From Hermetia illucens (Eukaryota; Arthropoda; Insecta; Diptera; Stratiomyidae), in assembly GCF_905115235.1 (NCBI RefSeq), contig NC_051851.1, positions 112,414,868 through 112,478,867 of the forward strand: 64,000 bases of DNA, written 5' to 3'. The notes beneath the pieces were generated by a model. That model was not told where the DNA came from and made no database searches. It saw only the letters and a program-made list of their open reading frames with translations. How positions within the stretch are numbered: position 1 is the first letter of the stretch; each line of letters opens with the position of its first letter. The translations under genes and the position numbers were made by a program. Of this stretch, positions 33,654 through 46,126 are shown piece by piece.

Positions 33654-34910
33654 TTCAGTAGAAAAAGTCTGCGTACAGTAAACAAATATTTAAAAAAAAT
33701 TATATTTGAGTAAATATGAAAAGCAAATCAGTAGCTTGTAGGATACCCTTTTCTTTTTATGACCTCTTTTAATCTTTTCGGCATAGAAGATACAAGTTTA
33801 GATGTTTCTTCAACACTTATTTTATTCCATTCTTCTTGTAATACATTTTTCAGCATACCCTTTGAAGTTATATCGTATTGGCGAATTCTGCGTTCTAATA
33901 AATCCCACAGATGTTCTATGGGATTTAAATCTGGCGATTGTGGGGGTGTATGTAACTGTTTGGGAACATTATATAATAGCCACAGCTTATTAACCTCAGC
34001 CGTATGCTTAGGGTCGTTGTCATGCATAAAATAAAATGCGTCACCCAGGCGTAAATTTTCAGCACTTTGTTTTAAATTACGTTTTAAAATATTTAGGTAG
34101 TCATATTTGTCCATGATAGACTCTATAAATTGCAGATTTCCTACGCCACCACTTGCCATACACCCCCAAATCATTATTCCGCCACCACCGTTGGCATCAA
34201 ATTTTCTTTATTCAATCCTGTACATGCTTTTCTCCATACTATTTTTCTTCCTTTTATTCCAAAAATGCAGTATTTACTTTCATCTGAGAAAAGCACATTT
34301 TCCCAGAATTCATTTGATTGGTTTACGTACTTATTCGCAAATTTTATTCGTTTTCGCCTATTAGTTAATGAAATAAATGGTTTCTTACGTGCAACTCGCC
34401 CATGGTAACCAGCTCTCTTGAGTATTTTCCGTGCAGTATCAGCACAAATTTTTTTGTTGAACTTAAGTTCAATATCTTTCGCGATTTGTGGTGCAGTTAT
34501 TCGTGGATTCTTTTTCACCGAACCTATAATACTTCGCCTTTCCCTAATCGACAACTTCGATGGGCGACCAGATCGTGGCTTCGATGTTATTATTCCCGTC
34601 GATTTAAAGTTGTTAACTACCCTTTGAACAGATGAATGTCGCCTTCCTACTATCCTGGCTATTTCGCGGAAACTTTTTCCTTCTTCCCATAATTTTATTA
34701 TAACTTTTCTTTCACTTACACAAATCTCTTTTCGCTTCAATTCCATAATAACAATTATACACACAAAATAACGAAAAAACGTCCTTATTTTTCACACTTC
34801 AAACACAGCCATAAACCAATAACTCACAATCAATTTACTCCAAATGGCAAGGATTTATATTTCGGGGAATCACCTAATTATGTGGCTGTACGCAGACTTT
34901 TTCTACTGAA
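33654..34910 (-). mobile_element. Tc1 family DD34E transposon, nearly intact
   Basis: Ends TTCAGTAGAAAAAGTCTGCG at 33654 and the exact inverse at 34886-34910 (25-bp perfect repeats). The transposase runs from ATG 34746 to 33728. An N-terminal paired-type helix-turn-helix reads KSFREIARIVGRRHSSVQRV, the linker has GRPSKLS, first Asp in FSDESKYCIFG, second in MHDNDPKHT, Glu in NPIEHLWD, with 34 residues between (DD34E). One frameshift lies near 34180, where LMPTV should run into NGGGGIMIWGCM. Everything else is open, so the insertion is young. A clear TA duplication directly next to the ends is not seen. Confidence 0.9.
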
Positions 34911-35049
34911 CATTTGTGACTTTTCTTATTTCCCCTTTTTTATTTCAGTTTCCTTGAATTCTAATTTCGTAAAAGTGGCCTTATCAAAGCAACAAGACCA
35001 CAAGCAATATGCAAACAATAAAATGTTTTTAAAAAACTAATTTATTCGT

Positions 35050-35748
35050 TTTGAGAATGAAGAGGGGTCCTAAGTCCGCATCAACTTAATGCAGGACCGG
35101 ACCAATTGAGGAGCAACTTACTCCTTCTTTTCTGGTCCACGGACCCCTCGCTGGGCCTGCACCCAAACTTTTTTAAAAAAAGTGAAGTGACGGCGGCTTT
35201 ACGGTTTCTTACCAGGACAGAGGCAAATCGTCAGACGCTGCCTCACCTCTGCCCTGGGAGCAGCGTGACCGTAGCGGCTCGCAGATGTTGAATGCTACCT
35301 TTATATAATTCGTAAAACACGACATGCCTACGAATTATATTGAGCGCAAATCCGCCTTGCTGACCAAAGCTGGCCATGGCTGAAATATTCGTTTTGAGAA
35401 TGAAGAGGGGTCCTAAGTCCGCATCAACTTAATGCAGGACCGGACCAGAAAAGAAGGAGTAAGTTGCTCCTCAATTGGCCCGGTCCTGCATTAAGTTGAT
35501 GCGGACTTAGGACCCCTCTTCATTCTCAAAACGAATATTTCAGCCATGGCCAGCTTTGGTCAGCAAGGCGGATTTGCGCTCAATATAATTCGTAGGCATG
35601 TCGTGTTTTACGAATTATATAAAGGTAGCATTCAACATCTGCGAGCCGCTACGGTCACGCTGCTCCCAGGGCAGAGGTGAGGCAGCGTCTGACGATTTGC
35701 CTCTGTCCTGGTAAGAAACCGTAAAGCCGCCGTCACTTCACTTTTTTT
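35050..35748. other. Structured module copy 2 arranged as a 574-bp palindrome with 16-bp duplication
   Basis: Flanked by AAACTAATTTATTCGT at 35034-35049 and 35749-35764, a target duplication. The direct module (35052-35300) has P1 GAGGGGTCC/GGACCCCTC, P2 GGACCA/TGGTCC, P3 AGGAG/CTCCT and a CCAGG/CCTGG domain. It runs into a second start of the same module at 35391, then turns: 35175-35748 is a near-perfect palindrome centred at 35461, with arms of about 270 bp and a flipped middle segment. No protein. The long duplication suggests insertion by LINE-type retrotransposition with inversion rather than cut and paste. Confidence 0.7.
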
Positions 35749-35994
35749 AAACTAATTTATTCGTGTGTTTTACTAACGAATAACCAGGAACTGCTTAGTG
35801 TACGCACATTTTTTCTAGCGAGTGTATGTGCTCAGGGAAGTGATAAAAGCAGTTGTATGTGTTTTATTTCTTTACAATAACGTAACGTGAAGTCTGTTAG
35901 ATACAACGCAAAGAAAATTATCGAAAAATTCCAAATAAAAACCTCGCCGAGGGCGAATAACAAAAGAAATTCTATTTACATAGGCAAAATTCAA

Positions 35995-38900
35995 GGTCAA
36001 AGGGTGGTATAGGTCCTACGGCGAAATGTGGATTGTTACCCACGATGGAGCATAAAACCTGGGAATCGCTCTACTAGCAAACCCTATCTCCACTTCCACG
36101 TAGTGACCGCTGGGAGCTCTTTCTTAACGAAAAGCTGCTACCCGGAAAACAACTGGTTACGAAGACACGAAAGGAGCCTCGGACTGGATTGACCACACAA
36201 CGACGAACCCGGCAACGACAACGGAATAATGATTTGCGCGTTTTCTTACAGAACGTGCGCTCCCTGCACAGAGATGGAGCTGTCAAGCAGCTAGCCGATA
36301 CCCTGTCCCAATCCGGATTGATGTAATAGCGTTGTAGGAGATACGTTGGACAGGGAACGGTTTCCTGGAGAAGAGTCACTACACCATATATTATAGTGGC
36401 CACCCAGTAAACCATGTGCTCCGAGTAGATTTCTTAAGCAGGCAAAAAATGAAACCTGTTGTCGGCTTTGAAAATATAAGCGAACGGCTATGTACTCTGC
36501 GCTTGCAAGGCAAATTTAGAATTATAAGCCTCATTAACGTTCACGCCCCTGAAGAAGAGACTATAGAGTTGGAGAAGGATACCTTGTACGAGGCAGTAGA
36601 ATGAATTCTCGAAGCCTGTCCCAAGTATGATATCAAAATCATCATCATTAACGGCGCAACAACCGGTATCCGGTCTAGGCCTGCCTTAATAAGGAACTCC
36701 AGACATCCCGGTTTTGCGCCGAGGTCCACCAATTCGATATCCATCGCTACATCTCATTAAGGGTCTGTCTCGTCTTTTTTTCCTACCATAGATATTGCCC
36801 TTATAAACTTTTCGGGTGGGATCATCCTCATTCATACCACATCCTACCTATTGAGGAGGAGGATTTTATCCACAGCCTGACGGTCATGGTATCGCTCATA
36901 GATTTCGCCGATATGTAGGCTGGTTTGCGCGGAAAGCCGTCCACAAACGTACGTGGGCCTCTCCAGACGGGACCACTTTCAACCACGCCACTTCTCAGCC
37001 TTGATGAATGCCAGAACATATAGGGGGACCAATATAGACTCGAATCACTATCTTGTTGGCATGGTGTTCCGGGCTCGAATAACAACACCGCCTAGACTCC
37101 CCTCTGACAATCAGATGAGAGTTGACACTGAAGCCATATACAACACAGGCCTCCCCAACGCCTATAAGGGGAAATTGGATGCCGCACTAACCGCAAACAA
37201 CAGAGATCCTGGAGATAAAGCATCAACAAATGATCTTCACAATCACTTGAAGAACGTTAGCCGCTAAAAGAGTCGGAACGGCTTGTTCGACGATATATGT
37301 ATGCTAGAAGAATGCCGCATACCGAGTAATGTTGCATTCTCAAAGAACGCGGGCACGCGCAGAGACTTATCACGAACTCCGTCGAGCGGAGAAGCGACTT
37401 CACAGACGGGAAAAGGAAGCCTGGGAGAACCAATAAGTCTGTGAACTAGAAAAGTACAGGGAGCAACCGCACCAGGCGCGGAAGTTTTACGAACAAGTCA
37501 GCAGGGTGAAGCCTTATACACCTCGATGCTCATCCTGCCGAGACAAAGAGGGAAATCTGATTTCCGACAGAATGGGCATATTAGAGCGATGGGTTGAGTA
37601 CTTTGATGAGCTACTGAACAACCAGAACAACGGCGAGTTGGAGGTCCGCCAACTGAAGACGACGGACAAATACTGCTACCACCAAGTTTAGGAGAAACAG
37701 TCCGTGTAAATCATAAGTCGCCAGGAGCCGATGGAATTACAGCCGAATTGGTTAAATATGGAGGCGACCAGTTACACCAAGTGGTTCATCAACTTGTGTC
37801 AATGCCTGACGATTGGCAACGAGGCGTTATCTGTCTCATACATAAAAAGGGAGATATCACACAGTGCAGCAATTATAGAGGTATGACGTTGCTGAGTACC
37901 ATCTATAAGATATTCTCCGCTATCTTGCTAGGCCGGATAGCCCCATACGCCCAGAACATAATTGGCTCATACCAAAGAGACTTCAGTCCAGGCAAATCAG
38001 CGACATATCAGATTTTCTCTGTGCGGCAAGCGATGGAAAAACTGTTGGAATATGGACAACAGTTGCACCATCTGTTCATCGACTTTAAAGCCGCCTATGA
38101 TAGCATAGCCAGGGTAAAACTGTACACGGCCATGAGGGAATTCGGTATCCCGACGAAATTAATAAGATTGACTAGGCTGACCCTGACCAATGCACGAGGT
38201 CAGATAAAAGCAGCGGGATCACTCTCAAGACCATTGGACATCAATAAAGGTCTACGACAAGGGGATGCCGTATCATGCGTCCTCTTTAACCTGGCCCTCG
38301 AAAAAGTGATCCGTGATGCTGAGGTAAATGCAAGAGGTACGATCCTCTTCAAGTCTACCCAACTACTGACCTATGCTGACGATATCGACATCATGGGTAG
38401 AACCACCCGAAACGTACAAACTGCCTTCATCCAGATCGAGCAGGCGGCCATTGGCGCGGGATCTTGGGCTGCACATCAATGAAGGCAAGACAAAGTATAT
38501 GGTGGCAACGTCAGCACCGAAGACGAATCAACCAACAACATCAAACCGCACTGGTGAAACAGGAAGAATAAGGATAGGAGAATAAAACTTTGAGACCGTC
38601 GACAATTTCTCCTATGTAGGGTCGAAAATAACAACCGATAACAGCTACGATGATGAAATCCGCGCACCGTTGTTGTCAGCTAACAGAGCCTATTTCAGCT
38701 TACAAAAACTGTTCCGCTCGAAACGTCTCACCATAGGGTCAAAGCTCTTACTGTACAAGACTATGATCTTGCCAGTCCTCATGTATTCCTCGGAAACTTG
38801 GGTTCTTAGCAAGAAAAATTGCGAACTCTTGGCCGCGTTCGAGAGAAGAATCCTCCGAAGAATTTTTGGCCTTCTACATGAGGATGGACGATTCCGTAGT

Positions 38901-39215
38901 CTACACAATGAGGAAATCTATGAGCGATACCATGACCGTCCGGTTGTGGATAAAATCCGGCTTAATAATAGGTTACGGTGGGCGGGTCGCTTAATCCGTA
39001 TGGATGAGGATGATCTCACCCGGAAAGTCTATAAGGGCAATATCTATGGTAGAAAAAGAAGACTGCCTAAGATGGAGCGATGGCGTAGGTCAGGACGCCA
39101 GACAGCTTTTAGGAATATCGAATTGGTGGAACTCGGCGCAAAACCTGGATGTCTGGAGTTCCTTATTAAGGCAGGCCTAGACCGGATACCGGTTGTTGCG
39201 CCGTTGATGATGGTG
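35995..39215 (+). mobile_element. RTE-like LINE, copy D (most complete)
   Basis: 5' region shares 'acccacgatggagcataaaacctggg' with copies E and F. Endonuclease pieces start near 36230 (FLQNVRSL) and run to 37040 around an inserted fragment. Linker KLDAALTANNRDPGDKASTN at 37173. RT 37748-38482: KYGGDQLHQVVHQL, CSNYRGMTLLSTIYKIFSAI, motif A LFIDFKAAYDSIARV, motif B NKGLRQGDAVSCVLFNLALE, motif C LLTYADDIDIMG. C-terminal domain 38670-39251: MILPVLMYSSETWVLSKKNC and RRIFGLLHEDGRFRS. Ends with GGTTGTTGCGCCGTTGATGA, a short (GAT)n tail. At least four frame breaks (for example near 38450 and 38586). Assigned RTE-like by endonuclease type and trinucleotide tail; the clade needs a tree. Confidence 0.88.
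36640..36915 (-). mobile_element. RTE-like LINE 3' fragment inserted into copy D
   Basis: Begins with TCATCATCATTAACGGCGCA, the reverse complement of the family's 3' end and (GAT)n tail, and runs through KPGCLEF/LIKAGLDRIPVVAP text and the PVVDKIRL region read on the minus strand. It interrupts copy D's endonuclease; host sequence resumes at TGGTTTGCGCGGAAAGCC (36921). A same-family, opposite-strand, 5'-truncated insertion. Confidence 0.75.
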
Positions 39216-39239
39216 ATGAAGGAAATTAGTGTAGTGCAA

Positions 39240-42200
39240 AAAAAAGGTTAATAAAGTGTTAGTCAAGTAAAGAAGAGTGGTTTCCTTTAGTGTGGTCGCG
39301 GAAATCCCAAACAATTGGAATTCTGGTAAGACCCTAATTTCCTAATCTTTCCACAGCTTTACTCGACAGCTAGAGATAAAGGGAGAGGAGACCGTCGCTC
39401 CCAAGAAGTAAGCGCACCTAGTTAAATACTAGGCTGGACTTGGGGCGACCTGTGTCCTAATATAAGACTCCCAAACAACTTGGTCCGTCGAGCCGGATAG
39501 GATGCCAAACTAGGATCCTTCACGTAAATGTCCGCAAATGACTTATAATTTATAATTTGAAATAAAGTGAATTTCATTAAATCGATCGTGTTGTTAATGA
39601 AATTAAAGTGCGTAGTAAAAAGATTACAAACTTGTTAGTGTTCCGCCGCGACAATACTGAACGGCACGTATAGTACATCGGTAAAATTATCGGTGCTTTG
39701 TTTGTGCTGGAGCAACATAGGAACGTTCAGACCAAAGGAAAGGTAGTGTTGCGTCTCCTACGTTTCCAGTGCACTATTTTGTTGTTACGTGGGCGCGTTT
39801 AGACCAAAGGGTAGGTCCTTACAGTGTTGCGCTTCCCACGTATTCAGTGCCCCGTTCAGAGTATTGCCATTGTGGAGTGGAAATCATTAATTTTTTGGTG
39901 CGGCGCTCAAATTAAGAGCGCAAAGTTACAGTGTTGCGCTTCCCACGTATTCAGTGCCCCGTTCAGAGTATTGCCATTGTGGAGTGGAAATCACTAATTT
40001 TTTGTTAAGAGTGCAAAGTTTTAATCGTTAGGGCACTTAAATTAAGGGCGCAAAGTTATATTATCGCCGCGAATGGAGATTCAGGCAATTATTGATGCCC
40101 AGCAGGAAAGGGTCATAAAACTTGAAAGTGTGAGGGAGTCCCAAGTCAAACTCCGGCCAGAAAAAAGGACGCAGGAGCGTTTTGCTGCGGCATGGGAAGA
40201 AGTGCAACAGCTTTATTGGGATTTCCTCGCCGGCCACAGCCACCTTCTTCGTCAAAATGCTTCCAAGGACATTACTTATTTTCGAGAAAATAAATTATCC
40301 GTAATGATCGGTATTTATAATGCGACTAAGGAGCTGATTGGGCGTGTTCATCGCGATATCATTCCCGAAAGCTCTCCCGTCGATGGAGAAATCACAGGTG
40401 GAAGGACAACATCAAGTCCGCGCCCCGGTCCTTCAGCCGAGCTTAATGATGCTCAAGGGGAGTTGGAGGACGCGACAAAACGACCGGAAGACTTGTTCTC
40501 TAGAGAATGGTTCCCCCGGGTTCCCGATGAATTGAACATGCCTTTTAGTGACATACCGTTCCCGACAAGAGGCTTTGGGCTAAGAAGCTCCGAGACCGAA
40601 GGCATTCCTTATTGGAATCGCGGCCATAGACCTTGTCCTCGTCCACCAGTCCCTGATATTCCTTCGTTTGATGGGGACCTTCGTCACTTTGAGTCTTTCT
40701 GCAGTATTTTTCAATCAGTCTATGAAGGATCTGATATTGGGCGAGCAGAAAGGCTGATGATGCTGCAGAGCAAATTAAAAGGTGATGCGAGGAGAGTCGT
40801 AGAGCACTTACGAGTGCATGGGGAAAATTACGAGAAGGCCTGGGAACTTCTGGAACGACGCTACAGTAATTCTCGGGCGCTGGTATAAAAGGAGATCCAG
40901 GCCCTCATAGATCTTCCCCAGATAGTGTTACAAGACCCCAGTACCATTGGAAAAGCACTTGACACAATGCGCTCAGTGGTTCAAAACCTGAGGAAGGCTG
41001 GGTTCAATTGTGATCAAGGTGTACCTTTCATACCTTTTATCCTTACCCGTAAAATGGATATCTCCACCCGACGGGAATTTGACTCATTGCTTAAGCAGCC
41101 AAAACTTCCGAATGGCGTTAGTCTTAATCAAACGATTCTTCCTGGGTCAAAGTTGCAAACCCACATCTTTGACATTGTTACCCGTAGTCGGAAATTTGAG
41201 GTTGTTTTTTCCAGTGATATTATTAAAATGTATCGCCAGATTTTGCTAAGACCAGAGGACCAGTTAAGACTGAGAATTTTATGGAGATCTAACCCGAAGG
41301 AACCTATTCAGGAGTATTTTTTGAAAACAGTGACCTATGGGATTGATTTCGCTCCCTGGCAGGCGATTAGGACACTTCATCAAATTTCGGTAACATTGGA
41401 GAAAGGGAAGATGTCCTTAACGAAGTGTTGGAAAACATAGATAGATCGCGGCAAATTGATTCCGTTGTAGAGTTGCAAAAGGCCGAGAGTGATTTAAAGA
41501 TGCTGGGGTTACACTACAATCCTCAAAAGGATTGTTTCAGTATGGTATCAAGGTGAGAAAAATTACTATGTTCAGTAAAAGAAAAATCCTGAGTGTGAGT
41601 GCATTTTTGTTTGATTCCATTGGTTATTGCCCGTTATTATGAAGCTACGAATCGAAATTCAGAAGTTGTGGCAAGAAGGGTATGACTGGGATGAAGAGAT
41701 TTGAGGAGTTGCCCGAGAACAAATAGAAAAAGTGTTTTCTTCATTAGGGGATTTGAATCAGGTCCAAATCCCTAGATGGACTGGGTACGGTAATGAGAGC
41801 CACGTAACTGAGTTAGTTGGTTTCAGTGATGCTTCGGGGGATGGATACCCTGCCGTTATTTATAGCAGAGTCAAAACACATCGTGGGTATGTCGTCCGTC
41901 TTATTGCATCAAGGGGCAAGTTACTCCTCTGAAGGCCCGGGTTGGCCAAGCCGAAGGGCTTTGTACCATTCCCAAGCTCGAACTGGAAAGCGTGGTATTA
42001 TTAGCCGAATTATTAAGGGATTCAAAAAAACTTAGGGGCAATTCCACTAAAGTGCTTAGCCTACACTGACTTTGAGGTAGCCCTCGCTTTGATCCAAAGT
42101 CAGAAGGAAATTGAAAATAAGGCTGTGAAGTGTAGAGTCGCATCAATTTGAAAGGATCTCGCTCCTTCCGAAATTCATCATATACAGTCAAAGTTGAACT

Positions 42201-45200
42201 CGGCTGATTGCGCATCAAGAGGAATGCTCCCCCGGAAATTTGTCAACCATGGGCTATGGTTTGAGGGTCCTCCTTTTTTGCAAGGGGATCTACCCGTCAC
42301 TCCCTTTGTGATGCTGACTGACCGTTGCGTTGCGTTGTGCCTGAGGTGGAGAAACAGGAAGTCAGGCTTCCTTTCGGCCATGGAGTTAAAGCAAGCAGAA
42401 GTCGCGGCGACTAAATGGCAGCAAATGGAGCTATTTGGAAAGCAAATTGCGAGGTTGGCGCACGGGCTACCCGTAGAAAAACATTATTGGGTAAGTACGC
42501 TCAACCCCTTCTTGGAGGAAGGAAGTGGTTTTCTCAGGGTGGGAGGACGGTTGAGCAACGCTCCATTACCATTTGAGCAGCGGCACCCCATCATTTTAGG
42601 AAAATGTCATTTGGTGGATCTACTCATTAGACAGGCTCATGTGGGATTGGAGTCACCATGACTATAATTCGAGACATCTATTATATACCTGCCCTACAAC
42701 AAAGAGTTAAGAAATGGATAAGGGCGTGTACCAAATGCATTCGTATGAAAGGTCTAACAGTTACCCCCAGGATGACAGATCTCCCAGTAGAACGAACAGC
42801 AGCTGAATTTGTGTTCGAAAACGTTGGGACTGATCTCTGTGGCCCATTTCAAATCAAAAGTAGCCCGTTGCGAAATTCAAAAACAATCAAAGTATACGTG
42901 GTTGTGTTTGTGTGCATGGGAACCAAGGCTCTCCATCTTGAGATTTGTTCTGACCTTAGCGCCAATGCCTACCTTGCCTCTTTCCGTAGATTTGTGAGTC
43001 GAAGGGGGCAGCCGAGGTCGGTTCGGTGAGATAATGACACGAACTTGGTCGGCGTAGCTAAAGTATTGAAAGATGCTTGGCAGCAGGTGTCTGCCGAAGT
43101 CGGGAAAAGTTTGCCAAGGGCAAGCCATTTCGGAGGGCTTTTTGAAGCTGCAGTGGGAAGCTTCAAGCGTTTTGTGAGAACGATGCCAGCGGTTGTTAAT
43201 CTGTCCTATGAGGATTTGCATATCGCTGTATGTACTTGGGAAGCCATCCTTAACAGTAGACCGTTATACCCGTTGTCAGTCATGATTTGCAGGTGCTGAC
43301 ACCTGCACATTTTTTAATCCAGCGGGATTTATTAAATCATCCGATGGGGAGAGGTCTCAGGGAAGATCTTCCTGCAACAAGGCGGTGGCTGCAGGTCCAG
43401 GAATTACAGCATCAGTTTAGGGTAAAATTTGAGCAAGATTACTTGGGCCATTTACAGAAACGATACAGATGGAAAAATCCAGGGCGCCAGTTAGATCAGG
43501 GGGATTTGGTTCGAATAAAGGAAAAGGATCATAGTCCCCTGAATTGGAAGGCGGCACGGGTCGTTGAGACGTTTCCGGATCCCAACGGCGTGGTGAGGCA
43601 AGTGAGATTAAAAACAACTGAACGGGATAACGTGAACCGTGCAGTGCATCAGCTTGTCCCATTACTACCGCAGGGTGGTAAGCTGAAACCGGATTTATCG
43701 GCAGACGGCAGGCCTAATCCGGGGGGCGAAGCAGCAATCGACGGTCCTGCGTCTTGAACACGTGGAGCCGTAAAGTTTAAAGGTGGATTTCTGGCTCGCG
43801 TTGCCTTGGTTCTTTGTTTGTTCTTTCTGCCTGGCAGTTTGGCCTCCTCATCGGTAGAGCCGGTGTTAGAGTCAAGGAGTATTCATTTAAGCGATGTTCA
43901 AGTTAAGGTGTTCGAGTTAAAGTACATGGTGGCAACCTCAGTAAATTTAACCGCCGATTTAGAGGTCATAGCGGATCAAATGGAAAAAATTTAAGAAAAT
44001 TTGCGCCAGACAAGTCAAGCAGGACATCCAGGAACATTGCGGGACTCTGATAATCGCTAACGAACAACAGGCTAAGGATGTAAACCAGAACCTGATTGCC
44101 GCTTATAAACTCAATCGAGCTAAGCGGGCCTCAAGCGTGGTTCCGTTTATGGTAAAGGAGGCTGTGAAACTAGGGGTTAAGTACTTGCCAGCTGTGTTCG
44201 GCACGGGGGCAATGGTATACATGGGTTATCGAGATGCCGTGATCGGTAATGAGATAGAGAGCTTGCAGCATTAGCAAGCTAAAATCGCCTTCTTGATGCT
44301 TAATATCACGGATCTCGAGGGCCATCAGGTTGAGGGGCAGATTAATGCTGTTGTGGAGCGACAGGAAGTAGCCATGCTCCAACAAGAAATATCAGAATAC
44401 TCAATAGCAGGAATATGGGCTAAGTATCAGCAGTTAAGTAAACTGAGACCAATAGGAGAGCTTACAGAATATATAAAGCGAATAAATAAGGAGGTTCCAG
44501 GGATGATCTTACCGGATTTGGATCATCCGGAGAGCATCTTCGACATTCATCCTCCTTCAGCATGGGTAAAAGACGATTTAGTCACCATCGAATTTGTAAT
44601 CCCTCTGGCTTACAGAGAACGGTTTGCCCACGTAGCAGTAATTACTACTCCCGGTCATCAGAGCCTTACGTGGGATTTGGGGACGGCTGTCCTGTTTCGG
44701 GGTTTATTCATGGGGCCAGGGAAGAATGACAAATTTTTTTTTGAGGAAGATGCAGTGGAAATTCTACTCGGATTCTTTGAAACTAACCTTGTTTGATCAG
44801 GACCGTCTTGCGCGCGAAAAATTGCAAAAGGAACAAAAAATCTGCGGGAGTGGTGTTCTCTTAGGAGGTGGAGTAATGGCACTTTTGTGGCACGTTTAAA
44901 ACCGCAACTTGGGGCAGTGTTTAAAGGTCAGGTGAAGGAAATCCCAATAATCTGTAGTGAAGCTTCTTTAGAGCTTCGGTTTCCAGTGTCCTTGATACAC
45001 TTGGCCTACTGCACACTTGACATGGCCATGTTCAATATCACAGGGACCCTTCATACCGTAGTATTGAATTGGACAGCAAAATTTGAGGCAGTGACTCCTC
45101 GATTTCACCAATTAGATGAGTTGAGAGAGGCCCCAAATATTTCGTTAGATAGGGGTATCTTGCGACAGAAATTAGAAGCAACACTTGGATCAGAATCAGA

Positions 45201-45600
45201 TTTTCGGCAATACATCCCACACGGATTAATTGGAGGAGGTTTGTTGTTAATCGCAATCATTATCGGTGGTTTAATTTGGGTAATTAGAAGACGAGGTAGA
45301 AATCCGGAAGAAGAACCTAGCTTTTTTGAGTCACCTATCCTTGGAGCAAGAATGGCTACTTTTTCCCTGCTGTCAATTACATGATTTTGCCAAAACTTAA
45401 AGAAACGCACATTTTGTACGCCAATTTCTTCTAAGACTGGTAAAATCTCTTGATTTAATAACTGCGTTTAATGATGTCAAACGTTTTTACAATAAAAATC
45501 GCCTGTTTTACAAATGCATGATAATGTTACAAATCACCACTACGGTGCTCTATTACGTTTCTATTCAGCGGCAATGTTTAGCGTAGAAAAAAAAATATAA
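39240..45600 (+). mobile_element. BEL/Pao LTR-retrotransposon fossil with envelope-like region
   Basis: A broken virus-like element. Parts in order: an untranslated leader (about 39300-40070) containing a phrase repeated at 39821 and 39928; gag (about 40073-41000, with FESFCSIFQSVY and LKGDARRVVEHL); protease/RT remnants (about 41050-41430); an RNase H-like stretch (about 41730-42050); integrase (about 42480-43700, with an HHCC-type CTKC start and FENVGTDLCGPF core and a C-terminal part); and an envelope-like region (about 43800-45384) ending in a membrane segment near 45230-45290. Family is BEL/Pao by gag and integrase style. No matching LTR pair could be seen. Coding regions are interrupted by several breaks and the RT is much shortened; it looks moderately old. 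Confidence 0.85.
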
Positions 45601-46126
45601 CGGTACTTTCTCTAGTGTGAGCAGGGAGTACAGAAGTGGGCAAATAACAAGAAGCTGATGCGTATTAAAAGAATATACATATCATAAATCCACACACGCA
45701 ACAGTTCATAGTTGCATTGAAATCAGCGGTGTTAATAATTCCCTAGTACTGCGCTGTATTTACATGGTTGCCATTATCTCCTATATAGGGCATAGGGTGC
45801 AAACTGCATTTTTCCGTCATCGTTGTCGCCTCGCTGAAAGGTGTTTCAGCTCCCTTGAGGCCTTCCCGAGGGACCTATACTCCTGCTATACTGGTCTTCA
45901 CCACGTGCTTCCGGGGGTTACTTACTCGTTGATTCCGTTGCATGATTAAATATAAATGCATTGAAGGAAAAATATAGTGAATTTTTATTGAATATCAGAA
46001 AGTTGCATTATTTTGCACTAACATAGTGAACAAAGGTTCAATGATTTTTCATGTGTACCGTTTTATCGAATGGAATCCTCGTGCATTGTATAGTGTTTTC
46101 TGAATTAAATCTCCCGTTCAGTATTT
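45601..46126. other. Stretch without a recognisable gene
   Basis: Between the BEL/Pao fossil and the receptor's last exon. AT-rich; includes the receptor's 3' UTR on the minus strand. No clear repeat. Confidence 0.4.

Larger units (their letters stand above)
33454..35824. mobile_element. Tc1-like MITE carrying two nested insertions
   Basis: Outer ends CACTAGGCAGAAAAAGTGTG at 33454 and, as reverse complement, CACTCGCTAGAAAAAATGTG ending at 35824, both followed by CGTACACT; TA duplications at 33452-33453 and 35825-35826. Removing the inner Tc1 element and the 35050-35748 insertion leaves about 400 bp of non-coding sequence, so the outer element is a small non-autonomous Tc1-type MITE. The order of events is MITE first, then the two insertions. 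Confidence 0.75.
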
